Below are positions 32,306-43,589 of a DNA stretch of 64,000 nt, piece by piece. Each line of letters starts with the position of its first letter. The first letter of the stretch is position 1. Origin of the DNA: Galeopsis tetrahit (taxonomy: Eukaryota > Streptophyta > Magnoliopsida > Lamiales > Lamiaceae); the NCBI GenBank assembly GCA_963675135.1, contig OY776129.1, positions 50,914,141 to 50,978,140 of the forward strand, read 5' to 3'. The notes beneath the pieces are model-generated. The model was not told where the DNA came from, did not search any database, and worked only from the letters and a program-made list of their open reading frames with translations. Both the position numbers and the translations under genes were made by a program.

Positions 32306-35300
32306 TTAATATTCATCTTCATTGTCTTCATCCTCCTCCTCCTCATCATCTTCCTCCTCATCATCATCTTCCTCATCCTCATCCTCCTCCTCATCTTCTT
32401 CATTCTCCTCTTCATCCTCATCTTCATTCTCCTCTTCATCCTCTTCTTCATCCCCCTCCTCTTCACCTTCAATTTCGATTAATTGGGGATTTGCAGCCGT
32501 CAAGGGTACAGAAAGATTGAAATTTCCCGTAAAGACTTCAGTTGGAGTCTCTATTTGTTCTGTTTGAAATGGAGATTCATCTTCAGTATTTCTGTCCTTT
32601 TTAGGGACTTCTACCATTGACCTTGCCTTTACTTTGCAAACAGCGTGCCATTCATAACCACGTGGAGCTCCCGGATATGTGCAGTAGTATACTTGAGATA
32701 CTTGATGGGCAAATACAAATGGATCATCCGCAACATACGTCCTTTTCGAACTAACATCAACGAGCTTGTACTCCGGGTGAATTCTTTTTCCTAGATGGCC
32801 TGAATCAAACCAATGACACTTGAACAACACTACAGTCTTTGCTGGATATCCTGGATATTCTACTTCGACGACTTCCCGTAACACCCCAAAGTAATCACTT
32901 GCATCTGCATTGTAATTCGCACTGCTAACGCAGACGCCACTGTTGGTAGTCCCCTTTGTCGATGCATACCCAGACGTATGAAATCTGTAGCCCTTCACAA
33001 TATAACCGTTGTAAGTCTTTACACGACGTAGTGGTCCCTTGCTGAGATCTCGTAAGAATGGACTGTCTAGAGCGTTATCCCGTCCCTATACGGCTCAATT
33101 TAAAATTAATTAAAATAAATATTAATTTATTAATTTACGTAAAACATAATTAATTAAATGGTACTCACATAACGTTCGAACCATTGGGAAAATTCACGTT
33201 GAATACGAGCATCTATATATGCATCTGAGATGTTTGGTTCTGCTCGTCGTAGTTCTTGAGCGTACATCCTAATTCACAACATTCAAAAACTTGGTTAATA
33301 TTAAATGACATAAATGAAGTGGTATTTAAATAGACGATTTATATATGAAATACTTACTCAATGTATGGCTGAACTTCATCACAATTCAATAACACATACG
33401 TTTGTGCTATTTCCGCCTCCGAGTTCGTCTCCCAATATCGTTCAGTGGGTTTTCCTATTGGCCGTCCCTTAGACTTGAATATGGAGAGCATTCCATCGAC
33501 CTCTTCACTGATATCGTCAGCGGATGTACCACCGAAGTTACGTGGAGCACTTCTTAACTTTGTGTTGACGTGGTCTTCAAAGTAATAAGAACAAAACATG
33601 CCAACCTCTTCATTCAAATAAGCATTCACAATCGATGCTTCAACGTTTGCCTTTTGTTTAGCATTACGTTTCAAGTTGTGGAGATACCTGATATACACAC
33701 ACACATATATATATAAAACTTATAATTAAGAATGCATGTGTAATTGTAATGAAATAAAAAAAAAGTAAGATTTTACCTTTCAAATGGGTACACCCACCTG
33801 TATTGCACCGGACCACAAATTCTCGCTTCATACGCTAAGTGAACGGGTAAGTGTTCCATCGAGTTAAAGAAGCTAGGTGGAAAAATTTGTTCCAACTTAC
33901 ACAAAATCACTGGAATGTCTTCATCTAAACGAATCATATCATCGATCGTGATCGTTGTAGCCGTTAAATCTCTAAAAAATAGACTTAATTCAGTGATAGC
34001 CCTCCACACATTGTTAGGAAGAAGTTCCTTGAACGCAATCGGTATCAAGCGTTGCATAAATACATGACAATCATGACTCTTCATCCTTGCAACCTTACCC
34101 GTTGTTGTGTCTACGCATCGACTCAAGTTCGACACGTAGCCGTCCGGAAAGTTCAACTCCTTTATCCACCTACACAATCTTTGTTTTTGTGGCTTATCCA
34201 GTGTGTAGCTAGCCTTTGGAAATTTACCTGTACGCTCATCCTTTTTCAACTCTGGACGGCGACAAAGAGTGTCCAAATCCTCCCGAGACTTTGGAGTGTC
34301 TTTCGTCTTGCCTTCGGTGTTCATGATTGTGTGGAACACATTGTCAAACACATTCTTTTCAATGTGCATCACATCCAAATTGTGCCGTATCAATAGTGAA
34401 CTCCAGTATGGTAAGTCCCAAAAAATACTCCTTTTGTTCCAACCACCCTCAATTCCTCTGTTGTGTTCCGCTGCATTTTCCTCAGTACTTTTTTTCAACC
34501 CCGTCCACTGAATCTCATATAACAACCTACGTCCTGTACGGAGAGTAAATTATAAGTGACACTAAAAGCAATAGATAAATATACGTTAAATACTCATTAA
34601 ATAAATGTATAAAATACCATCTCGAAGTGGAGGTCGATTGTTTGTGACTGCTCTGTTCTTTACGAAGTTCTTCTTATTTCTTCGAAACGGGTGACCTTGA
34701 GGTAAGAACCTACGGTGATTATCGAACCATGAAACTTTTCTACTCACCGGGAGACTGAAAGCTTCAGAATTCTCCATACAATACGGACATGCTTTCTTTC
34801 CGGCCGTACTCCACCCGGACAACATACCATATGCAGGAAAGTCGCTAATGGTCCATAAAAGAGCAGCACGCATCGTGAAGTTCTGCTTTCTAAAAACATC
34901 GTACGTTTGGACTCCATTCTCCCATAAGAAGATCAAGTCTTTTATAAGAGGTTGGAGATAAACATCCAGTTTGTCCTTTGGATTCGTTGGTCCAGGCACC
35001 AATACAGTCAGAAACATTGTTTGAGGTTTCATGCACATCCACGGAGGAAGATTATACGGAGTCAGTATCACCGGCCACAAAGAATACTGCTTCCCATGCA
35101 TCCCAAACGTTGCAAAACCATCAGTACACAAACCTAATCTCACATTCCTCGGTTCACAAGCAAAATCTGGAAACACGTTGTCAAGATGTTTCCAGGCCTC
35201 TGAGTCTGCCGGATGTCGCATCTCCCTCGACTCAGCCGAAGAGGAATCTGTAGCATGCCACGTCATGTGTTGTGCAGTGGCACTTGATTGATATAATCTC

Positions 35301-36259
35301 ATCAAACGAGGAATGATAGAAAGGTAGTACATCTTCTTATATGACACTTTCTTCTTTGTCTTCTTCGATTGACCACCAGGTCCCTTTCGACGTGCCTCTT
35401 TGTACCGGGGATGGCCACACAATCTACACATGTTCAGACTGCTATCTTCGTCACCCCAATATAACATGCAACCCTTCACACAACAATCAATCTTCTCAAC
35501 CGGCAAACCAACATTTTTCAACATTTGTTTGCTTTGATGAAACGTCGTAGGCACCTTATTATTTTGAGGACAAATTTCACTGCATAACTGTGTCACTTGC
35601 TCATATGCCCTGTTAGAAAGCTTGTTCTCGGTCTTAATGTTCATGAGTCGTGCATTAAATGACAACTGTGAGTGAGATTCACAACCCAGATATAAATCTT
35701 CTTCGACTAATTTGAGCATCTCATAAAACCGAAATGCCTCATTCGTCGGCTCCTCTTCCATGTTTGAAAAACCAGCTTCCCTGATCATTGTTTGATACAT
35801 ATTCGGTTCTTCGTCCCCAAACTGTTGTTCTTCGTCCCCAAACTGTTGTTCTTCGTCCCCAAACTGTTGTTCTTCGTCCCCAAACCCTTGTTCTACCTCG
35901 TTACTAGTGCCAACATGATCGAAATTTGCTTCAAGTTGATAGATTCCAGAAGTGTAATAGTAAAACACTTCATCAAATCTATAAGGCCAACGTGTTTCGC
36001 CATGACTAGTCCAATTATAATAATTATCAACGAAACCATTCTTCACAATATGCACTAGGACCTCATCAATCTCTTTATATTGCTTATTCTGACATTTCTT
36101 AGCATTACACGGACACCTAATGCAATTTCCACTCATGTAATGTGGCTGGCTTTTTGCAAATTCAACAAATAACACGAGTTCATTATAAAATTCCACATTC
36201 ACATTTCCTCTAATCATTCTAGGAGTACAATACATCCAACGACGGTCAGGCAAATCCAT
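32306..36259 (-). CDS. TNP2-type CACTA transposase (five exons)
   Basis: Enzyme that cuts and moves CACTA elements in the nucleus. Predicted exons on the minus strand are 36259-34618, 34533-33777, 33687-33358, 33268-33169 and 33085-32306. All splice phases agree, giving about 1202 residues without a stop. Exon 1 begins with a transposase-associated domain (MDLPDRRWMY, then a Cys-rich segment with CIRCPCNAKKC). The Transposase_21/TNP2 core follows: NVRLGLCTDGFATFGMHG, WPVILTPYNLPPWMCMK, LLWTISDFPAYGMLSGWSTA and GKKACPYCMEN. Exon 2 has NLDVMHIEKNVFDNVFHTI and a DUF4218 region. Exon 5 is DUF4216 (YFGVLREVVEVEYPG, VVLFKCHWFD) and ends in a tail of about 55 almost purely acidic residues. A 21-base unit (FGDEEQQ) is repeated four times at 35800-35885. 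It faces the GRF gene head to head across a repeat-filled 0.6-kb interval. Confidence 0.92.
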
Positions 36260-36519
36260 CTGCTAAACATTTAAGTGGAGCAACACATTACTAAACTAAA
36301 CTTATAATAAATTCAAACAAAACTTATGATATATATAAAACATGTAATTACATTATATTGAATTTTATATATAGAGTAAATTAAAAATGGTAGAAATGTA
36401 CCGTAATTTGATGTTTCTGAATACCCGAGCATGAGCATAAAAAAATTAGGCAGTAGAAAGTTTTGGTGTAAATTTGCAATACGAAAGTGAAGTGGAAAAA
36501 AAGAAAGTTTTAGGGAAAC

Positions 36520-36780
36520 ATTTCCCGACGGAAATGCCGACGGACTTATATTTCCGTCGGCATTTCACCGCCCAAAATTTCCGTCAGTCCCGATAAATGC
36601 CGACGGATTATCCGTCGGCATTTATCAAATGGTGAATTCCGACGGAAACTTAATTCCGTCGGCATTTCACCGCCCAAATTTCCGTCAGTAAAGATAAATG
36701 CCGACGGATTATCCGTCGGCATTTATCAAATGGTGAATTCCGACGGAAACTTAATTCCGTCGGCATTTGGCGTGTTATTA
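36520..36780. repeat. Internal CCGACGGA array in the shared TNP2/GRF promoter region
   Basis: About a dozen CCGACGGA and TCCGTCGG words, including two nearly identical tandem units (period about 116-118 bases) containing GATAAATGCCGACGGATTAT. The array lies between the divergent TNP2 and GRF genes, about 6 kb from the nearest terminus. Confidence 0.85.
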
Positions 36781-36811
36781 TTATTTTTTTTTTAATTAAT
36801 TCAATTTTTTG

Positions 36812-36819
36812 TATATATA
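36812..36819 (+). promoter_or_regulatory. TATA box of the GRF gene
   Basis: TATATATA followed by GCAACACAAAGCTCACACAC. It lies 58 bases before the stop-free ATG at 36877, leaving room for a leader of about 30 bases. Confidence 0.6.
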
Positions 36820-36876
36820 GCAACACAAAGCTCACACACACCATATTCGTTTTTTTCTATTTTGCAAAGAAATATC

Positions 36877-37266
36877 ATGTCTTCTTCATCTTCTATTCGA
36901 TTTCAGCAAGGCCTTGTTTGTTATTGTGGTAAGGCATGTCGTACATATGCTTCTAAACAACCTAGAAGTAAAGGGAGGATATTTCATAATTGTCCTGACT
37001 CCCTAAGTGATGGTTGTGGTGGTGGATGTGGTTTCTTTGTATGGGCTGATACTCTAGAAAACTGTGGTGTTGACAAGAATCAAGGATCTAATCAAAGTGC
37101 CCAAGAAACTGAAGACATGAAGAAAATGACTCAAGAGATGAAGAAATTGGTTACAAAAATCAAGAATTTGGCTGAAGAAATCAAGGATTTAATCAAAGTG
37201 AACAAAATCATTTTGATTGTGCTAGTTCTCATGGTTGCATCTACCACCTTCAAGTGGTTTGGTTAA
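36877..37266 (+). CDS. GRF zinc-finger protein with coiled coil and C-terminal membrane segment
   Basis: Small protein of 129 residues encoded inside CACTA B, opposite in strand to the transposase genes. Residues 15-58 form a GRF-type zinc finger: CYCGKACRTYASK with the CxC pair at 15 and 17, then GRIFHNC with Cys 39, Cys 51 in GGGCGFF, and the terminal FVWAD. GRF fingers bind nucleic acid in several repair proteins. Residues 78-110 are a charged, heptad-like coiled coil (DMKKMTQEMKKLVTKIKNLA). Residues 111-125 (KIILIVLVLMVAST) are a hydrophobic segment that looks like a tail anchor. Similar GRF/coiled-coil/membrane proteins are often seen as plant hypothetical proteins near transposons. Its role for the element is unknown. 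The start at 36877 (MSSSSSIRFQ) is the first ATG after the TATA box. A truncated copy lies 3181 bases downstream. Confidence 0.8.
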   Translation: MSSSSSIRFQQGLVCYCGKACRTYASKQPRSKGRIFHNCPDSLSDGCGGGCGFFVWADTLENCGVDKNQGSNQSAQETEDMKKMTQEMKKLVTKIKNLAEEIKDLIKVNKIILIVLVLMVASTTFKWFG

Positions 37267-37595
37267 ATATATGTATAATGCACTCTATATGAGGCTATTT
37301 TAATTTGTACTAAAATGCACTCTTCAAGTGGTTTAAATCTATATCTAGAATGCACTCTAAATGAGATTATTTTGTACTCAATGAAACAAATGAATGCACC
37401 CTATTTTCATCTATACACCAATAAACTACACAAATAAACTGCAATATATAGTTCAACATATTTTTCAACATAAACATAAATATATACATAAAGATAAATA
37501 AGTTCAACAGAAAATTAAATAAGTTCAACAAAAAATTAAATAAGTTCAACAAAAAAATAAATTAGTTCAACACAAAATTAAATTGTTCAAATTGT

Positions 37596-39279
37596 TCAAC
37601 CAGGATAGTTGCCAGGATAGTTGCCAGTGCCCGGAAAGTTAAAAAATTGTTCCACCACATCCTCATTCAAGTTGACGTCGCCACCGTCGGCCTGACCTGC
37701 ATCTTGACCTGCAGCTTGATCTGGAGCTGGACCTGGAGCTGGAGCTGGAGCTGGAGCTGGCGGTGGTTGCCCCATCGTCTGTTGATAGACGGCCTCGATC
37801 TGCTCATCAGACATCCCCAACGTCCGACCCGCATTGGCACTCCAGGTACGAAAGTAGTTATGGAACTGTGCCATGAAGTTCGGATCCGGGACGGCAGTGG
37901 AGGATACGGACGGCTGCGATGCACTCCGGGCCGATCGACCACTTGGTGTCCTCACGGCGCTGCTCATCCCACCAAGGCCAAGGACCCTTCCCTTGGAGGT
38001 CGGGGCAACGTCAAGGTAACACTAGTCCACGTCAACAGCCGGAGGGGTACCGCTGCTTCCGGATTCAGCAGTAGTCGTGGCGGTGGCTTGCGTCTCGGCC
38101 TCTTCAATCCTCTGTCGGACGCTCAACTACATAATTAAAAAATTAAAATTAATTTAATTATCTATATATATATATATATAATGTAATTAATACATAAATT
38201 TAATTAAACTTACGTGGAGGTCAGTAGTGCGCCCGTAGGTGGACGTCTGTGTATCGGTATTAAACGGATGAAGAAGACTCATCCGATCCAAGTGGGTGTG
38301 TGGACGTCCAGTCTCCCGCTCCTATTACGTATCAAATAAACATATACAAATTAATTTAGATAACTAATATAAAATAATTAACTATAATTATTTAATTTTT
38401 AAAAATTAATGAAAACTTACGATAGCAAGTGATTGCTCGAGGACGGACCGAGCTCCCCCCCGATGCACTGCCATCCCGCCTCCAACGTCGGTTCTGCGGT
38501 TGGCCCGAGCTTTGTCACACTTCTTTTGGTAAGCCTCTTCCATCCACTTCTCAACCAACGACTCCCACAGGTCAACATCATCCTCGTCTTTCCCCAGAAC
38601 AAGATTTTCGCCTTTCGTACGCCAGACCTTTCTCCAGTCGTACATCATGTTCGTGTACCGAGTAGAACAAAGACCGTACCACTTCTCGTAAATAGCGGCG
38701 TCCGAGTAGATCGCCGTATCCCAACGGGCATTTTTCTATACAAATAAATATTCAACATATTTATCAAATAATATGAATAATTAGTTATTTAATAAACTTT
38801 AAATATTGTAATTATATACCTGGAACTCGTCGAAATATTCATCCTTTTTAGATTGTGGCACCTTCGACCAAGTGGTAGCACCCTTAGCAATCTTGCAATC
38901 CTTAAAGGATTTTGTGCACATCCTGGACACCTCATTACCGGGCACCAACCTGTAAAATTATTAACAAATTTATAAACTAACACATTATAAATAAATAAAT
39001 AAAGTTAATCATTATTGAATCTCATCAAACATTAGAATTATTGACTTACGCTCCTGAAACGATGTCAATGGGTTTCCTTTTGTCTCGAACAGGATGCTGA
39101 CGAGAAGAGGATGACGAACCAACCGACATCGTAGTCGTCGGCGGCGGCGACACTGCCACAGGAGGAGGAGGAGGAGGAGCCGTCACAGGAACTTCTTCAT
39201 TCCGAGACCTCCTTGAACGTGACCAAAATGACAACCTACGACGTGAACCTGAACCCTCATTCGGTACTTGTTCACTCAT
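37596..39279 (-). CDS. TNPA-like transposon protein, proximal copy (Transposase_24), with in-frame stop
   Basis: The second CACTA protein, expected to bind subterminal repeats and assist TNP2. Predicted minus-strand exons are 39279-39050, 38949-38820, 38735-38421, 38321-38214 and 38126-37596, with consistent phases and 437 residues if read through. It begins MSEQVPNEGSGSRRRLSFWS with a Pro/Ser-rich arm. A Ptta/En/Spm core follows: KVPQSKKDEYFDEFQ, NARWDTAIYSDAAIYEKWYG, WESLVEKWMEEAYQKKCDKA, then RETGRPHTH and SVRQRIEEAETQA. At 38024-38022 an in-frame TAG comes just before CYLDVAPTSKGRVLGLGG, the usual C-terminal motif. The product would therefore be about 295 residues unless the stop is read through or spliced out. 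The C-terminal part also holds an (Ala-Pro)n run. This copy has no terminal promoter of its own because the duplication cut it off. Confidence 0.8.
38022..38024 (-). other. In-frame TAG in TNPA, proximal copy
   Basis: Codon 296 of the predicted TNPA reading frame is TAG between GTGGAC and TGTTAC. The same codon is TAG in the other copy (41203-41205), so it predates the duplication. Confidence 0.8.
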
Positions 39280-39289
39280 CTGTTTCAAT

Positions 39290-40159
39290 CAATAAAAAAT
39301 ACATAATTTTACTAATTATTAATTTAATGAACATATTGCTAATTTAAAATTTTTACTAATATAGCATATTCCTAATTTAATCAACATATTCCTAATTTAA
39401 ATCAAAACAATATATATATAACCTAATTACAACGTGATACCACCGTCGAACCATCTAATTAACTAATAATTTAAACAATTGATTGAAACATGCATCACCT
39501 ACATTAAAAATATTTCTAAATTAACATATTCCTAAATTAACAAATCTAAACATAATTAAAATAATATTTTTCTAATTGGAGTTTTCTAATTATCAATTTA
39601 ATGAACATATTCCTAATTTAATTTTTTTACTAATACAACATATTCCTAATTTAATTAATCAACATATTCCTAATTTAATTATTATTTTTCTACCTAACTT
39701 AATCAATAATAAAAAATTGAACATATATATTCCTAAATTAACAAACCTAAAACTAATTAAAATAATAATTTTCTAATTGGGTCAATAATTATCAATTTAA
39801 TGAACATATTCCTAATTTAAAATTTGTACTAATATAGGCGTATTCCTAATTTAATCAACATATTCCTAATTACAACGTGATCCAACGGTCCAACCACTAT
39901 ATCTAAACTAATTTAAACAATTGATTCAAACATGCACTACCTACATTAAAAATATTCTATATCAAAATTACACAATTAAATTAAACTAGTAATTAACTAT
40001 ATAACAATTAATTAATGTATACATATAACAATTAATTAATTAATTAACCTTAAAAAACTACTCGATCTATCAAAATTATTCTTAATCAACAAATTAAATT
40101 AACTAACGTACATACTAACATGATCATAATATTTTAACAACTAACTAAATCAATATAAC
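39290..40159. other. AT-rich interior of CACTA B with CATATTCCTAATTTAA repeats
   Basis: No gene seen. The phrase AACATATTCCTAATTTAA recurs about ten times between 39330 and 39870. The stretch corresponds to the first intron or leader side of TNPA. The same region is present in unit 2 (42471-43349). Confidence 0.7.
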
Positions 40160-40447
40160 ATGCAAATCAATTGTCCTGACTCCCTAAGTGATGGTTGTGG
40201 TGGTGGATGTGGTTTCTTTGTATGGGCTGATACTCTAGAAAACTGTGGTGTTGACAAGAATCAAGGATCTAATCAAAGTGCCCAAGAAACTGAAGACATG
40301 AAGAAAATGACTCAAGAGATGAAGAAATTGGTTACAAAAATCAAGAATTTGGCTGAAGAAATCAAGGATTTAATCAAAGTGAACAAAATCATTTTGATTG
40401 TGCTAGTTCTCATGGTTGCATCTACCACCTTCAAGTGGTTTGGTTAA
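40160..40447 (+). pseudogene. Truncated GRF-protein copy
   Basis: The duplication breakpoint replaces the first 37 residues of the GRF protein with a chance start (MQI), after which NCPDSLSDGCGGGCGFFVWA and the coiled coil and membrane segment follow unchanged. The CxC zinc ligands and the TATA box are lost. It could in principle make a 95-residue fingerless membrane protein, but there is no evident promoter. Confidence 0.85.
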
Positions 40448-43349
40448 ATATATGTATAATGCACTCTATATGAGGCTATTTTAATTTGTACTAAAATGCA
40501 CTCTTCAAGTGGTTTAAATCTATATCTAGAATGCACTCTAAATGAGATTATTTTGTACTCAATGAAACAAATGAATGCACCCTATTTTCATCTATACACC
40601 AATAAACTACACAAATAAACTGCAATATATAGTTCAACATATTTTTCAACATAAACATAAATATATACATAAAGATAAATAAGTTCAACAGAAAATTAAA
40701 TAAGTTCAACAAAAAATTAAATAAGTTCAACAAAAAAATAAATTAGTTCAACACAAAATTAAATTGTTCAAATTGTTCAACCAGGATAGTTGCCAGGATA
40801 GTTGCCAGTGCCCGGAAAGTTAAAAAATTGTTCCACCACATCCTCATTCAAGTTGACGTCGCCACCGTCGGCCTGACCTGCATCTTGACCTGCAGCTTGA
40901 TCTGGAGCTGGACCTGGAGCTGGAGCTGGAGCTGGAGCTGGCGGTGGTTGCCCCATCGTCTGTTGATAGACGGCCTCGATCTGCTCATCAGACATCCCCA
41001 ACGTCCGACCCGCATTGGCACTCCAGGTACGGAAGTAGTTATGGAACTGTGCCATGAAGTTCGGATCCGGGACGGCAGTGGAGGATACGGACGGCTGCGA
41101 TGCACTCCGGGCCGATCGACCACTTGGTGTCCTCACGGCGCTGCTCATCCCACCAAGGCCAAGGACCCTTCCCTTGGAGGTCGGGGCAACGTCAAGGTAA
41201 CACTAGTCCACGTCAACAGCCGGAGGGGTACCGCTGCTTCCGGATTCAGCAGTAGTCGTGGCGGTGGCTTGCGTCTCGGCCTCTTCAATCCTCTGTCGGA
41301 CGCTCAACTACATAATTAAAAAATTAAAATTAATTTAATTATCTATATATATATATATATAATGTAATTAATACATAAATTTAATTAAACTTACGTGGAG
41401 GTCAGTAGTGCGCCCGTAGGTGGACGTCTGTGTATCGGTATTAAACGGATGAAGAAGACTCATCCGATCCAAGTGGGTGTGTGGACGTCCAGTCTCCCGC
41501 TCCTATTACGTATCAAATAAACATATACAAATTAATTTAGATAACTAATATAAAATAATTAACTATAATTATTTAATTTTTAAAAATTAATGAAAACTTA
41601 CGATAGCAAGTGATTGCTCGAGGACGGACCGAGCTCCCCCCCGATGCACTGCCATCCCGCCTCCAACGTCGGTTCTGCGGTTGGCCCGAGCTTTGTCACA
41701 CTTCTTTTGGTAAGCCTCTTCCATCCACTTCTCAACCAACGACTCCCACAGGTCAACATCATCCTCGTCTTTCCCCAGAACAAGATTTTCGCCTTTCGTA
41801 CGCCAGACCTTTCTCCAGTCGTACATCATGTTCGTGTACCGAGTAGAACAAAGACCGTACCACTTCTCGTAAATAGCGGCGTCCGAGTAGATCGCCGTAT
41901 CCCAACGGGCATTTTTCTATACAAATAAATATTCAACATATTTATCAAATAATATGAATAATTAGTTATTTAATAAACTTTAAATATTGTAATTATATAC
42001 CTGGAACTCGTCGAAATATTCATCCTTTTTAGATTGTGGCACCTTCGACCAAGTGGTAGCACCCTTAGCAATCTTGCAATCCTTAAAGGATTTTGTGCAC
42101 ATCCTGGACACCTCATTACCGGGCACCAACCTGTAAAATTATTAACAAATTTATAAACTAACACATTATAAATAAATAAATAAAGTTAATCATTATTGAA
42201 TCTCATCAAACATTAGAATTATTGACTTACGCTCCTGAAACGATGTCAATGGGTTTCCTTTTGTCTCGAACAGGATGCTGACGAGAAGAGGATGACGAAC
42301 CAACCGACATCGTAGTCGTCGGCGGCGGCGACACTGCCACAGGAGGAGGAGGAGGAGGAGCCGTCACAGGAACTTCTTCATTCCGAGACCTCCTTGAACG
42401 TGACCAAAATGACAACCTACGACGTGAACCTGAACCCTCATTCGGTACTTGTTCACTCATCTGTTTCAATCAATAAAAAATACATAATTTTACTAATTAT
42501 TAATTTAATGAACATATTGCTAATTTAAAATTTTTACTAATATAGCATATTCCTAATTTAATCAACATATTCCTAATTTAAATCAAAACAATATATATAT
42601 AACCTAATTACAACGTGATACCACCGTCGAACCATCTAATTAACTAATAATTTAAACAATTGATTGAAACATGCATCACCTACATTAAAAATATTTCTAA
42701 ATTAACATATTCCTAAATTAACAAATCTAAACATAATTAAAATAATATTTTTCTAATTGGAGTTTTCTAATTATCAATTTAATGAACATATTCCTAATTT
42801 AATTTTTTTACTAATACAACATATTCCTAATTTAATTAATCAACATATTCCTAATTTAATTATTATTTTTCTACCTAACTTAATCAATAATAAAAAATTG
42901 AACATATATATTCCTAAATTAACAAACCTAAAACTAATTAAAATAATAATTTTCTAATTGGGTCAATAATTATCAATTTAATGAACATATTCCTAATTTA
43001 AAATTTGTACTAATATAGGCGTATTCCTAATTTAATCAACATATTCCTAATTACAACGTGATCCAACGGTCCAACCACTATATCTAAACTAATTTAAACA
43101 ATTGATTCAAACATGCACTACCTACATTAAAAATATTCTATATCAAAATTACACAATTAAATTAAACTAGTAATTAACTATATAACAATTAATTAATGTA
43201 TACATATAACAATTAATTAATTAATTAACCTTAAAAAACTACTCGATCTATCAAAATTATTCTTAATCAACAAATTAAATTAACTAACGTACATACTAAC
43301 ATGATCATAATATTTTAACAACTAACTAAATCAATATAACATGCAAATC
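40169..43349. repeat. 3181-bp tandem duplication, unit 2
   Basis: Second unit of the direct duplication. It begins inside what was the GRF gene (after the His/Cys pair) and ends at ATGCAAATCAA, which is followed by unique DNA leading to the right terminus. Confidence 0.93.
40777..42460 (-). CDS. TNPA-like transposon protein, distal copy, with in-frame stop
   Basis: Same five-exon gene as the proximal copy, offset by 3181 bases: 42460-42231, 42130-42001, 41916-41602, 41502-41395 and 41307-40777. The protein sequence appears identical over the annotated frame, and the TAG is again present at 41205-41203. This copy keeps the element's right-end region: a leader-like exon at about 43439-43530 and a minus-strand TATATAAG box at 43569-43577. 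It is therefore the copy more likely to be transcribed, with about 295 residues expected before the stop. Confidence 0.8.
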
Positions 43350-43438
43350 AACATTAAATTATTCATATTTACATATATCCATGCATAAACATATATAAGT
43401 ATTAAAACTAAGTAATAGAACTAATTAAGAAAACGTAC

Positions 43439-43530
43439 CGTATCAATGTAATCGAAGAAATTTGCTTCAATGGCCAAGTTCTCGTCTTCGTCTTCTAAAC
43501 CGAATCCTCACGCACGCCCTTTTTTTTTTC
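43439..43530 (-). other. Leader exon candidate at the promoter end of CACTA B
   Basis: A less AT-rich minus-strand stretch (GAAGACGAAGACGAGAACTT and on) ends at a donor-like ACGGTACGTTTT at about 43439. It lies downstream of the TATA box at 43569-43577 and upstream of the TNPA start. It looks like the first non-coding exon of the element transcript. Confidence 0.45.
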
Positions 43531-43568
43531 TCTAAAACAGTATATGATTGATTTGAGGTTTGAGGCCC

Positions 43569-43577
43569 TTATATATT
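43569..43577 (-). promoter_or_regulatory. TATA box at the right end of CACTA B
   Basis: The minus strand reads AATATATAAGGG about 380 bases inside the right terminus, directing transcription inward. This matches the position of the En/Spm promoter in other CACTA elements. Confidence 0.55.
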
Positions 43578-43589
43578 AAAAAAAAAAAA

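Larger units (their letters stand above)
36988..40168. repeat. 3181-bp tandem duplication, unit 1
   Basis: Unit 1 of a direct tandem duplication, spanning the end of the GRF gene, the TNPA copy and AT-rich DNA. It matches 40169-43349 base for base wherever compared except one substitution seen (37852 versus 41033, A to G). Breakpoints share only one or two bases. Confidence 0.93.

Noticed and set aside
32322..32567. Plus-strand frame of almost pure serine
   Set aside because: It is the antisense reading of the acidic tail of TNP2, produced by triplet bias.
37647..38138. 163-codon plus-strand frame with Trp-Ser repeats, present twice
   Set aside because: It is antisense to the Ala-Pro run of TNPA, and its second copy only reflects the tandem duplication.
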